A stretch of DNA of 64,000 nt from Lates calcarifer (lineage: Eukaryota > Chordata > Actinopteri > Centropomidae), in assembly GCF_001640805.2 (NCBI RefSeq), contig NC_066837.1, forward strand, positions 23,707,804-23,771,803. Reading direction: 5' to 3'. Shown one piece after another: positions 1 to 27,800 of this stretch (the stretch's first letter is position 1; each line of letters starts with the position of its first letter). A model generated the notes under the pieces. That model had not been told where the DNA came from. It made no database searches and was given only the letters and a program-made list of their open reading frames with translations. The position numbers and the translations under genes are program-made.

Positions 1-557
1 TTACTCTCATGTCTGCTTTGTAAACATTAAGCTTTTAGCCAGCATCCTGTTAGCTTAGCATGTTGGAAAAGATTAGCCTGGCTTCAGTCTAATGGTTAAC
101 CACCTTTGTTGCATATCATACACCCCACTCTCTCTCCCCACATTCCCTGTGTGTCTCTTCACTGTCTAGTATAAAAGTAGAACCAGATATGCTTTTACAT
201 CTAAGCTAAGCTAAGCTAAACAGTTGCTGGGTGAAGCTTTACATTTACTGAAATGAGGATAAAATGAGGCTAACTCTGACTCTGAATTTGGCCAGAAAAA
301 TAAATATGTATGGATTGTGAAAGTGTTGGTGAAGGGATCATTGCACAGTAGACAGACTGAACAATAACATTATGCTTCATGTCAGGTGTTGGTGTGGTTA
401 TCTCTGCTGCACATGATTTCCATTCAATTAAACTGGGTTATTGAACTGTGAACAGAGAACCTGTCAGAGCTGATTACTTGCTTGTTCTCTCTCTCATTCC
501 CTCTCACTATCTCTCTCCTTCCATCTTTTAATCCTCTTCTCATTTTTCCTCGTCTAG
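1..557. repeat. myh11 intron with a TTAGC-rich dispersed-repeat remnant
   Basis: This is intron sequence upstream of the first visible myosin exon. About positions 40-300 are rich in GCTTAGC/GCTAAGC words, including a triple AGCTAAGCTAAGCTAA at about 202-218. Such words are typical of a degenerate dispersed repeat in percomorph genomes. I see no exon here. The last 70 bases form a long pyrimidine tract leading to the splice acceptor at 556-557. Confidence 0.4.
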
Positions 558-15440
<14,883 letters not shown>

Positions 15441-16346
15441 GGGATGTCAAAATAACCAGATCATCTAAATTACCTTCCAGGGCGAGATCTGCCACTTAAA
15501 ACAAAGAGTAACTTCAAAAAGCCTGTTATGCTATCTAGTTCCTCCATATCACTTCAAAATATATATTTTCTCCCATTTCCAGTAGTGTACTGACCTGTCT
15601 TTTTGTTTTAGAGCACCTTTTCTTGACACAAACCAATCAGAAGGACTCGGTACCAACTAGGTGGCTCTGCTGATGTGTGATTTGCTGTTCCTATTATTTT
15701 ACACTGTTTTGTACTGCACTGAATGACTGATACTTTTCTTATGCAAGGTTTTGTACACAAAAATAGGTGCCTCTAATTACCACGCTAAGTTGCCAGCAAA
15801 ACCTCGGGTCTCCACAACAAGTGACCTTAGAACAATAAGCAGAGACATAATGTAAATCTACAGATGTGTAACTATTATCAGCGACTGTCGTCCTGTTGCC
15901 TGTGACTGCTGTTGGTGTTTCAGAGCAGCACAGATTGGATATGCAGACAGATATTTCTAAACCCCGTCTGCTTCCAATCAGTGCTTCAGTTTGTACCCCA
16001 GTGAACAAATATTTAGCTGTTAAACATTTTCTAAAGTCACCAATTTATATTATTTGCACCGTTCTTTTGCCCTGATGTGTTTAGATAACTTTTAGTCCAG
16101 TAATAACAGAAGGTTTAGGGTTACTCCAACTATAAAAACATGAGCCCCATGTCAGTATTGGGCACTAAGCAGCACTCACATGTTAAATTTCAATATTTTC
16201 CCTTTGTCCAGATTTACTGTACATGTTTAAAATGCCCCTGATCACCCTAAACTAACTCATTCTCATTCTTCTAATGTTATACGTAACCAACTGATGTTTA
16301 CATGACACCATTAGCATCTATTAATTGTTGAACCACCTGCACAAGA

Positions 16347-16352
16347 AATAAA
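16347..16352 (+). terminator. myh11: myh11 poly(A) signal
   Basis: AATAAA about 0.9 kb downstream of the SM1 stop codon, followed by an A-rich stretch and then T-rich DNA. It is the first canonical hexamer I found after the stop. Confidence 0.7.
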
Positions 16353-16370
16353 GATATTTTAAAAAAGCTG

Positions 16371-18324
16371 ATTTCCTCCTTTTAATGTTTCTGTCTTGGT
16401 CAGTAACTTCCTGAATCATCACAACAGAACATTATTTTTTCATCTGTTCAGTTCGATAGAAAAACAACTGTAACCAACAGGATAAAAGCTGGGTATAGTA
16501 CCTCAGGCACATACAGTTTAAAGTCCAAATACAGAAGCAATTGCAGAGGTGCTGCATACAAACAAACACCCAGTACACAGTGGTCACAGATTACAATTAC
16601 TCAGTACAGTTAGCTCATGTTAGTCTGAGGAAGATTAAACAGCAAAGGGGCAAGAACTGCATTTCTCATATGTATGAAGTTAATTCCTACACACAGGCTA
16701 CAGTGCAGTATACAGTGATGACTGCTGTATAAATGTTAATTTAGATATGTACTGAAATGTTTGTTTAATGAGCTGCTGGATGGCAGTAGTGAGAACTCCA
16801 CATTGACCAGAAACATTGTAAGGAAAAGCACAGATGTTGCATTAAAACTGCTACTCACTCTATTTCCCCATTCACAATATCTCTTACTAAAAGGCAGGAG
16901 ATGGGTATTTGATATAGGCTCTATATACCTACACAAATATAGTATGAACTGTGCTTATCTCTCACCTGTTAAAATCTATTATTGCTTTGCATTTTTTCCC
17001 AGTTTGCCCACCATCTAACCCTCAATGGCAGACAGATCTCAAACCTATAGAATTCTTACTATACATTCAGTAGTGCACATTTGCCGATCTAAAATCTACA
17101 GTCAAATAAAATAATCATAGTAAAAGTTCTTGCTAACACCAATTCATAAATCTGCAGCATGACAAATCTTATCTCCGAGGCAGAAAACCTACACCTATTC
17201 CTCACGTGTATAAGCCTGGCATACCAGGAAATAACTAGTCTCTTAAAACAAGTCTGTGCAATGGCAGGAAAGAAGTGATAGAGATGACCTGGGCCAAACT
17301 GAATTTAACAATTTACTATGTGATATTGCTTAAACTAGCCTGTAGGACGTGACATTTCCTCATTTCCAGAAGCCTGGTAGCATGAGGAATAGGTCACCCA
17401 TTACATTTATTCCAACTATTGCAGTAAAGCAAGGCCTATAAACTGAAGAGGTAATAACATTTATGAAGGCAGCGATGGCTAAAACAGTAACATGTGGCAG
17501 CAACTAATTCATACTTAACTCATTCACAACTAATTGTTTTTGTAACAGTGGAGTCAGAAGGTTCATAAAAGAAAAAAAAACTATTTTCATCATGTTAACC
17601 AGTCTAGCTTGTCCACACCAGTCACTGTGACTTACAAGTAACTGATACCATTCTTGATTAGAACTACATTATTCAAGCCCATAGTCTTTAATAAAAAATC
17701 CCACAGCCCATACTCTAAAGAATAAAGAACAAAAACAGACTTGTTAATAAAATTATTAACAACCTACCTAGTCATCTAATATTTTTTTTTTTTAATCAAA
17801 ACCCATTACTCATATGTTTGATCATTTTTTTTCCATTTATCAGTGCTTTGGTTTGGACTTGTTCATAGAAATGATTTGATCCTTTTTTACTCCGGGTTTT
17901 TGGTCCCTATACCAGGGTCACTATCAGTGGCTGTTAATAATATAACTGGCTCTAATTTGGGTCCCTACTTCAGTGAATCAATGGGCAAGTGCAAAAACCA
18001 CCCTCAAAGAGTTTTGTGGGAGCAGTAATGCTCCAAAAGCCCAGTTGTGCTTGATCCATCACAGAAAGAAAATCAGTTGACACAGATTTTTTTCAGATAC
18101 TTCCCACCACAGCCTCAAAGATACAGCAGGTTCCTGCATTCCTCGATTTTATACAAACTGCTTCCTATGATAGATATGGGGTGATACTAGCCTGAGGCAG
18201 CAGAAGTCCATGCGCTGATAATGTGGGGCATGGAGCGAGGAGAGCGACTTTCTCACTCAAACAGTTCAGCAGGGCACGTGGCTAACAAGGGAAGACAGCT
18301 CAGTTCAAAATCCCATTCCTGTAG
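16371..18324. other. Intergenic region between convergent myh11 and nde1
   Basis: AT-rich sequence with several poly-A and poly-T runs (for example near 17570 and 17780). No exon with splice support was seen on either strand. It may hold alternative 3' ends of either gene. Confidence 0.55.
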
Positions 18325-18330
18325 TTTATT
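18325..18330 (-). terminator. nde1: Candidate nde1 poly(A) signal
   Basis: TTTATT on the plus strand is AATAAA on the minus strand, about 73 bases beyond the nde1 stop. It would give a very short 3' UTR. A longer 3' UTR towards myh11 cannot be excluded. Confidence 0.45.
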
Positions 18331-18331
18331 A

Positions 18332-18360
18332 AGGAGGGGAGGGAGGGAAGGGGGGGGGGG
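18332..18360 (+). repeat. G-rich tract with G-quadruplex potential
   Basis: A purine run of four or more G blocks (GGGG, GGG, GGG, then ten Gs) separated by one or two A. It lies just past the nde1 stop, so on the nde1 transcript strand it is a C-rich tract, while the plus strand could form a G-quadruplex. Confidence 0.8.
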
Positions 18361-18402
18361 TGAGGTCATTGAAGGAGGAAGGTGTCTCCTCTTCTTTTTG
18401 TC

Positions 18403-21400
18403 TCATAGCAGGATCTTGACGCCTCCCTGTGGAGACTGAGCACCCTGGGGGACCCCTCTTGGAGGAGCTGGTCCAAACTCTAACCGCTTCACTAAACTGC
18501 AAAACAAGATGAACATATTTATTATTCCCAATATTTGTTGACCCATACAGTCCTATAAAAATGAATACACAAAATGCATATTTTGTCACAAAATCTAAAG
18601 ATGCAGAGCGATTGAACAATTGGATTTGCTTCACACAGATCATCTATATAGTTAGATGTAAACATGCCTTAAATTACATATTAATTCAAAGATCTTTCAC
18701 CGTGGGTCTTGTTCTCATGTGTCCATTCTTACTATGGGTCATGTTAATATTACATTGATCACCTCCAGTGTGAAGGTTTGGGAAACAATGACTCCAGTTG
18801 AAAAATAATGGAATTTTCCTTTAATCACTGCACATGCACATCTTGCAAGAGGCTCACACCTACAGTTAGTCTGAGGAATAAAGCCAACACAGTGAGTTCT
18901 ACCTTTAAGAAAAACATAACAATTCAGCATTGCTGCATGGCACTAGCATCAGTGTCAGAACTGAACCTACATAAAAGACAAAACATTATTGATCTTGAAG
19001 CTACAGCATCACAGTTTATGATCAAACACACACACTTGTTCCTATGGTTAAGTACAAAATACAAGTTGTACACCCCTTAACAAGAAAAACTTATTATATA
19101 ACTCATTATTCACTAATAATTACTGATAAACCAACACAAACATAAGTTTTTCCAGTGGTTACACTTTGGACCTTACTGCTTTCTTACTGCTCACCTGTCA
19201 TACTGAGGAGGGGGGCTCATGCCGGTAGTTTGGACCTCAGGACCTGCTTCTAAACCCGTAGGACTACCAGGACCAACTGGAAGTGCCGGTCTGCTAACAG
19301 GCGTGTCGTACACAAAGTCTCGACAGGATGCCAACTTGGACTCCAGATTCTGGCAAGGATTTTAAAATGATATTATCAGTCATTTCATACATGCAAAACC
19401 CAAACCTGTAATCATACTATTCAATGAAGACACAGTTCTCTGAGGATATAATCACTTGGTGCTATGGTAGTATAATTATGAAATCTCTTACTCCAACTTT
19501 TCTCAGCAGCTCTCCTACAATGTTCAGTGCAGATATTCTCGCAGACGTAGTGAGGGGAGTCCCTGTTCAGACCATCACCTGCAATAAAATCAGTGTAAGC
19601 AGGTTAACACACAGTATGCTAATACAAAGTCACTATATTTATTTATCAAAGTAGTTATTACTGTATTAAACGTTTTGATACTCACCTCGTCGGATGCTCG
19701 AAGCAGGGGGCGTGGCAAATGAGCTCAGAGGTTTGGAGGGTGTAACAGGGAACGATGGGTTTCCAGCCAAGGGGCACGGCAGATCTGCTCGATCCGTGTC
19801 TTTGCCCAGGCTGCTGGATGGACGTCTTTCCTTCTGACGTACAGCCAGCTCCTGGCGAAGATCTGCCACAAACAGAAAGACAGATACAACTGCGAGTCAG
19901 CTTTTCATTAAAGGGGTTATGTAATCATTTTAGTTTGAATCAGAAAGTGAAGTTGGCATGCTAACCAGCTAGCCTTGGCCTGTCCTTTCTCATAATACCA
20001 CATTGAGTCACTGTGGTATCCAGTCTGCCCTCAGTCCAACATCAGAGGATGAAGAAGTAGCAACTCAGAGTAGGCTATAAACCTGTGCTGCAGCCATCTT
20101 CTCTCTGCGACATTCCTCCACTCCTTCCTCAAGCTCAGCTACTGATGTTGTGGCTTTGGCTGCTCTCCCTCACCTTCCTTGACTTCTACTCCCTCCACTG
20201 CTACATCTTCCCTGTCTCTGACTGGACAGACTGGATGTAAAATTTTTGCTGTCAATCTAACAATAACCAAAGAAAACATCCTACCAGTTACTGCAAGGTA
20301 ATCCTGTGTGAAAAGCATGTATCACCAATCCAAGTGGGTATGGCAACATGTCAACAAGCTGAAGTTAGATTTAATCAAGTCACCATTAGCTCAACATGAA
20401 GGTGGGGGTTGAGCAGCAACCCTCTTATATGCACCATGAATGACAGGCACACAGAAAAGGAAAATAAAAACTTGACAGTGCAGCTGCCCACTGGGCCTGA
20501 TGGCAGACCAACTATGGCACAAGGGAAGGAAGGGAGGAGGGACCAATTAGTGCACTTCCTTGTTCCATACACTTGAGCACACCACCAAGTCTACAACCAA
20601 CAGCCAGTTGATTGCTGACATGTACATTCTGCACTTGCACAAGAGAGATTCTCTAGTTTACATTTATCATCTAAAAGCCATCAAGAAAAGACAAACCAAT
20701 GATCTGATTCTCCTTGAATGCTAAAAATACCAATTGAAAATGTTGCTAATAAAAAGATTCCCACTGATAATGATATGATAAGATTGGCTTTCTTTTCCTG
20801 TGCCTTTGCATTGTCAAGGCACAGGCAGCATTAGATGTTAGGTAAAATGATAAGCAATGGTCAGTCACAGACCCTTACTACCAGCCCAGCTGCACCTCAC
20901 GGCAAACTGCTGGATTTGTAGGGAAGCAGCTAATACTGACAATAAAACTAAATAGGATGTTTGCTGTGATGGACTACTGCACTTTAGTAAGTAGCTAACT
21001 AGTGTTTTCATTCCATAGTGAAATTACTGGAAAACACAATTCAAAATTGTCTATCAGACATATATTAAATGTGCTACAATGTGTAAAACACTGCTACAGT
21101 CCTTTAACTTTCAAATACATATACTACAATACAACTGCACACTGGGTCATGTACAGGATAAACAGGGAGGGTAGACAGTACATAAATAGGCACTAAGGAT
21201 TTGTTGAATTAATGTTGCTATCAAAATTCACTGAGTGGGGCATATGTGCCAGTTTGTAAAGAAATCAGCAGTTCTTGTAAACCTGAGAAGATACAGTGAG
21301 TGCACATTTGTGTATATACCTCTGGCTTCATCCTTGAGCCTCTGAACAGACTCAAGCAGGTTCTCCTTCTCATCCAGCTCGCTTTCAAGAAAGGCATTCC

Positions 21401-22631
21401 TCTCAATGACCTGGTTCATCCGCTGCTCAAAGTCCTCCAGGGACATGATTGTAGCCCTGGAACAAACAGAGAGGACAGGCAAATAAAAGTTAACAATGGC
21501 TTAGGCGTAGCATGCTGCGATCCAACTGTCTGTGTGTATGTGCACCACAATCAGTGTTAGCCAGTTAGTCGTTTGACATTTCAGGCAATTTGTGTGATAG
21601 TGAGATTATTTAGACATTGACCTTTTGGTCCTCTCCAGATCATCATTGGACTGCTCGAGCTCTCTGATGTATTTCTGCAGGTGATCTCTAACTGCTCTTG
21701 TTCCAGCCAGATCTTCCTCCAAGGCTGAGATGTGCCTCAAAGCGTCAGAGTGCTGCACCTCAAATTTTTCCTGGAAACAGCATGCATACATCAAATTAAC
21801 TGACATTTACAATGCTAGTTTTGCTGTGTCATGGCAGATTATTGACCAGTTCAGCTGCCAGCTGATTTAATCGTGAAGATGTGTGTAGTTTTTAAAATGA
21901 GCTGGGGCAAAAATCCCATAGAGTGTCCTTTCTCTGCCTCCTTGTCCCCAACAACCTTTGAGCATGCAAAGAGTTTTTTAGCGCAATCCTGCATTCGCTT
22001 CTTCCATTTGTGTTCTCCTCCCCAATAGACCACTGAACAAAAATAGCAGTCAGCTGATTTATAGCTAGGCAGCAATTTTCCTAGTGGCAATGGCAATGAT
22101 ATGCTGTATTTTGGTTGGCTGGAAGCTGTCTGTGAGTGTGGGTGTGTCTGTCTGTTTGCTTCTCTGTCTGAGAGAAGGTACAGCAACGTCTTTATCAGCC
22201 ATCACTAACTGGAGCACCAGAGCACTGCCCAGCTCTATAGGGGCTACAGCCTATTTATAATCAAGGTGCTCTACCTTTATGTTTTCCAGTTCCATGCGAA
22301 GTCGGTTGTTGTCCAAAAGCAGCTCTTTGTTTCGACCTTCACACTGCTTCAGCTCTGTTTCCAGTTCTGCTTCATAGTCTCGACTCATCTGCTGAAATTC
22401 CTGCAGCTCCTCCTGAGCCTCTTCAGCCCTGAAGACAAAATAATATTTAACTCACGAATGTTTGCATGCATATTACATGCAAATAGCTTTAACAGATCAA
22501 TATTGTTATTCAGGGTAGCTGGTTAACGAGTAGTGTGTGCCATACCTTTGCTGATGTCTCTCTGCCTGCTCCTTCCAGAAGCCCAGCTCCTCTTCTAGAG
22601 ATGCAAACTTGTGTGATGTTGGCTCTACCAT
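18403..22631 (-). CDS. nde1: NudE neurodevelopment protein 1 (dynein/LIS1 adaptor)
   Basis: NDE1 links LIS1 to cytoplasmic dynein at centrosomes and kinetochores and is needed for spindle function and neural progenitor division. Coding exons in transcript order: 22546-22631, 22275-22428, 21622-21770, 21320-21456, 19686-19862, 19492-19562, 19195-19349, 18403-18496, giving about 340 residues (human about 335-346). The N-terminal coiled coil covers roughly residues 15-175, with NDE1 signatures such as [17 protein letters not shown] and [20 protein letters not shown]. The C-terminal half has a Ser/Pro-rich linker and the [14 protein letters not shown] helix, and ends GGVKILL. The sixth exon needs either a distal acceptor (used here) or removal of one base near 19564. 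The start is the only in-frame ATG in the first coding exon. Confidence 0.93.
20113..20221 (-). other. Coding-like segment with a candidate nde1 cassette exon
   Basis: On the minus strand, within the intron between the 21320 and 19686 exons, 20174-20221 is 48 bases bounded by a good acceptor (ctgtccag) and donor (gtgagg). It is phase 1 on both sides and stop-free, reading [16 protein letters not shown]. Spliced in, it would lie between DEAR and DLRQEL. Just downstream, 20113-20173 reads [18 protein letters not shown] in another frame. I know of no such NDE1 insert in other vertebrates, so this may be chance or a decayed exon. Confidence 0.3.
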
Positions 22632-23300
22632 GTCTGCCTTTAAGTCAGGACGACGGGGGTGGGATACTTAACTACAAAACTGATCATATTAGAGCTTTTA
22701 ATGCAGTCCTTCTATGACATAGGATCATGTGCATCCTTACAATACACACCACCAAACTATTACCGTTAGCGAATGCTAACTAGGTTAGCAAATGTAAGTC
22801 ACCACCGCCAAGCAATTTGTCACCGAATACTAAGGCTGAGAAAGTGATAACAACATAAATGTGGGTTGTGTTTATTTCTAGCGAATAATAAAATGTTAAG
22901 ACGGGAAACGAAAGCGTTGCTACTTTTTAAAGCAAACAGCGGTGTTGGAAACTGCACATACCTTAGCTAAGTTTTTTAGCTAAGCTAATGTAGCTAGCTA
23001 AGCGACTTAGCTAGAATGTATTACCTCTAAATGATGACAGACAGAAACCAAGCTGACTCACCTGCATACAGGGGGGGCGATTAAAACATGCTATTGTTAA
23101 TGGAATGAATTTCGAGGTAAGGACCAATTTTCCGGATTGAGCAACAAACGTATTGTGACTTGCACAAACTAATCTCTCATTACGTTACGCCAGTGCTCAA
23201 TTCAACAACCAAATACAAACGAAGCTTCGGTTCTCGGACGCCATTGGACAACAGCGATGACGTTACCCAAAGATTATCCAATCATATTATTCAACGACCT
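22632..23300 (-). promoter_or_regulatory. nde1: nde1 upstream region: likely promoter and 5' UTR exon
   Basis: A possible non-coding first exon ends at 23025 (AGAG with donor gtaatac on the minus strand). Upstream are a CCAAT box on the gene strand (CCATTGG at 23241-23247), a CRE-like TGACGTTA at 23258-23265, a CCAAT on the plus strand at 23278-23282 and a GC-rich patch at 23305-23325. I see no TATA box. The exact start site is unknown. Confidence 0.45.
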
Positions 23301-24807
23301 TGTAGCCGCGGAAGGCGGAGCCTCCACCACCACTTGTTTGTTTGTTCGTTCAGCAATTACAACTAGACATGTCTTACATGTTCATGTAAACCAGGGGAAG
23401 TTAAAGGTAATAATTAGTTTAGAGTTTCTGTAATAATTTTATAATGCGTTTCTAATATCTGTTCCATCTCATTTACAGTAATAGAGCAACAAAATAGAAA
23501 CACTTTATATTGTTATCCAGTAAAGAGCAAGTCAGTGAGTGCACCGCAGACGTTATTAGTGTGAATATAACTTTAGATGCATCATATTTATTGCAAACAG
23601 TTATTTGCATTACATTGTATTGCACAGATATTTCTTGTTTTCTGGTCACAATTATTCCTGAATTCTGTATGTTTGATAAAGAGAGTGAAATACATTTTAG
23701 AATAGCTTGTCTGTACTGTGCACATAATTGGGAATGGCTGATAGTTGGATGAAAGCAGTGGGGTACTATAGGAGCAATGAGGGAGAGACACTGAAAAATG
23801 CTCTACAAATGGTGATCAGGTATGAATGATTTATCTATGTATGATCATTAGTAAGGAAGACAGGTTATACATTCCTTTCAAAGAACAAAAACCCACCAGT
23901 TTTTTTTCACATGCCCTTGATTTTTCCTCTCATCATCCCCACGAAAAAGTTTATGAAAATATTCATTATACTGTTATGTGGTAGTTGACATGAGGGTATT
24001 GTATATTAATGTTTAGTAGCATATATAAAATTATGACGAGTTAAAGGTTAGAAATGAAATAAAACACCCCATGATATAATTCAGAACAACATTCTTTAAT
24101 TGTAGGGGCCTACGACAACCTTCCATCAGTCTTATCAGTTTAGACAACCCAGGGTTAACATCACATTTTCAGACAAATAATCACATGCTTTACAGTCCAG
24201 ACAAACAGCCTCTGGTGGTTCTAATAATACCAACAGTAACAATTCATGTTTATTTAACTTTATTTTGGATGGTCAAACGTTCACCAATCACTATATCTTC
24301 TTATTACGACGCCTAAACTGTAAATACATCTAAACCCAGTTCTCAGAAACTTTTCATTCTTAGAGCAGAAAAACTAATGCATGATTTCAGTGCAAGGATT
24401 ATATCAGAAATTGGAAAGCATTTCAGACCCTGAGAAAAGTGACATGTACTATAGAAAAAACTGTAGCGTAGGAATTTCATTTCAGAAAAAAAGGTCAGGG
24501 GTCAGATGACCTCAGACCTGAGTCACTTGTCCTTGGGGATTCACATAAATACAGGTCAATACACCACCAGCAATGTCAGATAAAATGAAGTGCATAGAGT
24601 TTGCTCCCACTTCTTCTTCTTCTCCATCACAGCTTCTGATCCTCATCAGGTCAGATATTCAGTAACAAGGCAGACAGATCTGAAGGAAAACAAGTTCAAG
24701 GTTAAATCCACAGCATAATCAATTGCTTTCATTGATGCTAGCATGTACTGTGCTGCTAAATACACTTGGACAAAACAGAGTAAATGTGCTCCTTCACCTT
24801 AGAAGAA
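23301..24807. other. Intergenic region and probable panx1 3' UTR
   Basis: No exon was seen. The part next to the panx1 stop is probably its 3' UTR; TTTATT at 24249-24254 and 24259-24264 gives AATAAA on the minus strand about 550 bases past the stop. The rest is AT-rich and unremarkable. Confidence 0.5.
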
Positions 24808-27800
24808 TCACTCCTCAGGCTTATTAGGTTTTTTGTTGTCCTTGCGTGGGCACATCTTCTTACAGTCTAAAACGTCGGTCTTCACCTGACCCAGAGATTG
24901 CAGCAAGCACATGGTGTCTAACCCCTCATCACCATTCTCTTGCAATAGCTCAAGCACCTGTAAATAAAACATTTTAACTCCTTTTGCAAAACAACAGCAA
25001 ACACAAGTAACACAATTTAACCACCATACTGGAGATACAGTATCAGCGCTGTGACCCACCTGCAAACACTTAAAAGATTTGAGTTCACTCAGGTTCTCGT
25101 GCAGGAACAGCAGATAGATACTGAGGTCGTTGTAAAAGGGCGTGACCACACCCAAACCACCAAACCCTGGCAGCATCTCATAAGGCCGGAGGAAGCTGGA
25201 GCTCTGACGTGCTGGTCCAAGAGCGGCGTACACCACTAACGGTGCAAGAAGCACATACACCCCTAGGTTGATGTAGCTGAGCAGCCTGAAGACACCCACC
25301 GCTACGAGCTTGCACTGGACAGCAGACGGCACCATGCTGTCGTTCTTTAGCACTCCTGTCCGCAGGTCACAGGGGAACTCATCTGTGAAGGAGGCCAATC
25401 GGATGTAGTAGCTGAGGTAGATGCAGGCCAGCAAGAGGATCATCAGCGTCAGGCCCCGGCATGCCAGGTACTTGACCACGAGGCAGTGAGAGAAGCGCTT
25501 GGTCTTCAGATACTGCTCCACTAAAGGGTATTTGAAGCAGCCCTCGGTCAGGTCCAGAGCACTGTTAAGGAATAAAGGCACATGGACATTTAGAAAGAAA
25601 TGAAACGAGGTCACTTGTTTTGTAATATCATTATTATTATTATTGACAATAACAATAATAATAAGAATGTTGATTTTTGATGTAGCTATAGCATCTTCCA
25701 AATTATTCTGATGAGGTAAGGTTTTGTAGAATAATTAGATATTGTTGGTGAAAACTGCTGCCACACTAGTGTTATATCTGTTGGCAGGCATTACATTTAC
25801 ATTACGTTATATTTGCTGTTTTGGTTCAGTCTCACCACTCTCATCAGGAGACTTTACAGATGTAGCAAGTTTCAGTGAAAAAACATAAACACCTGCTAAA
25901 TACTGCCTGCTCAGCACCAAATCACAGACAGATGTAGCTAACTATAACAACTTCATTAAGTGATAACATGTCAGTGTTATATTTTGTGCAATTTTTTTTC
26001 TCATTGAAATGAATGGATTTTTGTGCTTCAACTCTCCTCATGCCCACACCTTTCACTTCTCACACACAAACTGTAGATATTTTTGTGCTCTGTCACACTG
26101 TGTGACTCCCTATGCCAAAGGATTTACGTTTTTTGCGGTAGCACCCTCTGATCACCAACAGGAGCCCTCAACAGCTCCATTGATCTCCATTTTAGCTGTC
26201 TTCATATAACACCCAAAGTAGGCCAGTATTTAAACTGCCATACTAGGGTCATTTTTCACTTTATCTACACAAATGACACAAGTCTGTGTTCAGTAAAGTC
26301 TCCTGGTGCTGGTAGTCACCTGATTTCATTGATAGCAGCTATGGTTTTTAATCAATAACACAAATTCCAGAGGTGGTTTGAGCCACCTCTCAGTATTGTG
26401 TGACTGGGAATGAGGGCCAGCTTGCTGCAGCTGCCTGTACAGAGGTGATGGACATTTGGTCATTAAGATCTCCTCTGCTCTCTGTGCTGTTTACACACAC
26501 ACACACATGCAACTGAGACCTGCGCATTAACACATGGGTCATTCTTATTGGTGGACTTCCCCTACACACATTTCAACTTTAACCTGTAACACACACACAT
26601 ATACACGCACACACATGTACACACATCTGACACCTGCACATTAACACATTTTTCATTTTGATTGGTGATTTACCATTACACACACTTCTCCTTTTAACTG
26701 TTTGTCCCTCACCTCCTCTCTCTCTCTCTCTTGCTCTTTCTCTCTCTATCACTCTCTCACTCGCGCACTCTCACACACACACATCCTGCATACTTTCTGC
26801 TATAGAAACCATTCAATTATCAAGAGGCTTAAACTATTACCCTTTTTACATTTGTGCTTATTCAACTTTCTTCAACTCTTTATACTTTTTAAAATGTTCA
26901 ACTTTGCAATTTTGCTATTCAAACGAATGCTTCAGCTATTGGTTTTAACTTTAAGCTTCTGCATCTTCCCTCTCTCTCTGCTAATTTCCACCATTTTAAT
27001 CATTGCCTCAGAAATTACTTTTGACTTCCAACTTTTAAGTTTTTCTTCTGCATTTCAACAATAATTTCAGCCATTTTCAGCATTGCTTCAGCAGTTCATT
27101 CGGCTCTCAGCATTCACACGCATTTTCCACTGGAAATGCTTTTTCTAGTTACAGCTTGTTATACTGTCCCCCAGTGAACAATAAAATCAACAAATGCAGG
27201 TTAAACAAAGTCTTTCCAATTTTCCCCAGCAATTGGTGGTCAGAAGTTCAGAATGGCCCATAATGGCACATAGTGTACCATCTGTAAGCTCTGTAGAGCA
27301 ACATTAAAAAGATTTACATTTGTTTTAAAATTAAAATTTGTATGTAATGTGTGAGAGAAATAGTGAGTAAAATTGGTGGCAGGTAATTAATTGATGTTTA
27401 CCTCTGGGTTTCCTCTGGAGCATCCTTGCTATCTAAGGATGCCAGATTCTTTGCCAGTTTGATGGCACGATTATAAAAGCGGTCCAACTCCTCCATGATG
27501 AAGTTGAGGTCAGAGGAGAGGTGCGGAGCTGCAGTGAAACGCCAGAACAGAGCCGGGATGTACATGAGGATGGCCAGTAAGAGCAGGATGTATGGAAAGA
27601 ACTGGGTCAAAGACAGAAAGAGGGAATAAAGAACAGAAGTACAACACATTAGATGAAGAACTAAAATTCAGCTTTGATTTATGGAAACTATTAATGTAAA
27701 AGAATTTTTCCATCATTACATTTGAGCAGGCGTTAGACACTGGTTCATTAGGTTACTTATACATAGGCCTAAAACCAGTAGTTCATTGTTTGTCTTTAGC

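Noticed and set aside
26658..27064. Overlapping long frames in a panx1 intron
   Set aside because: They are produced by CT and CA microsatellites and T-rich repeat DNA.
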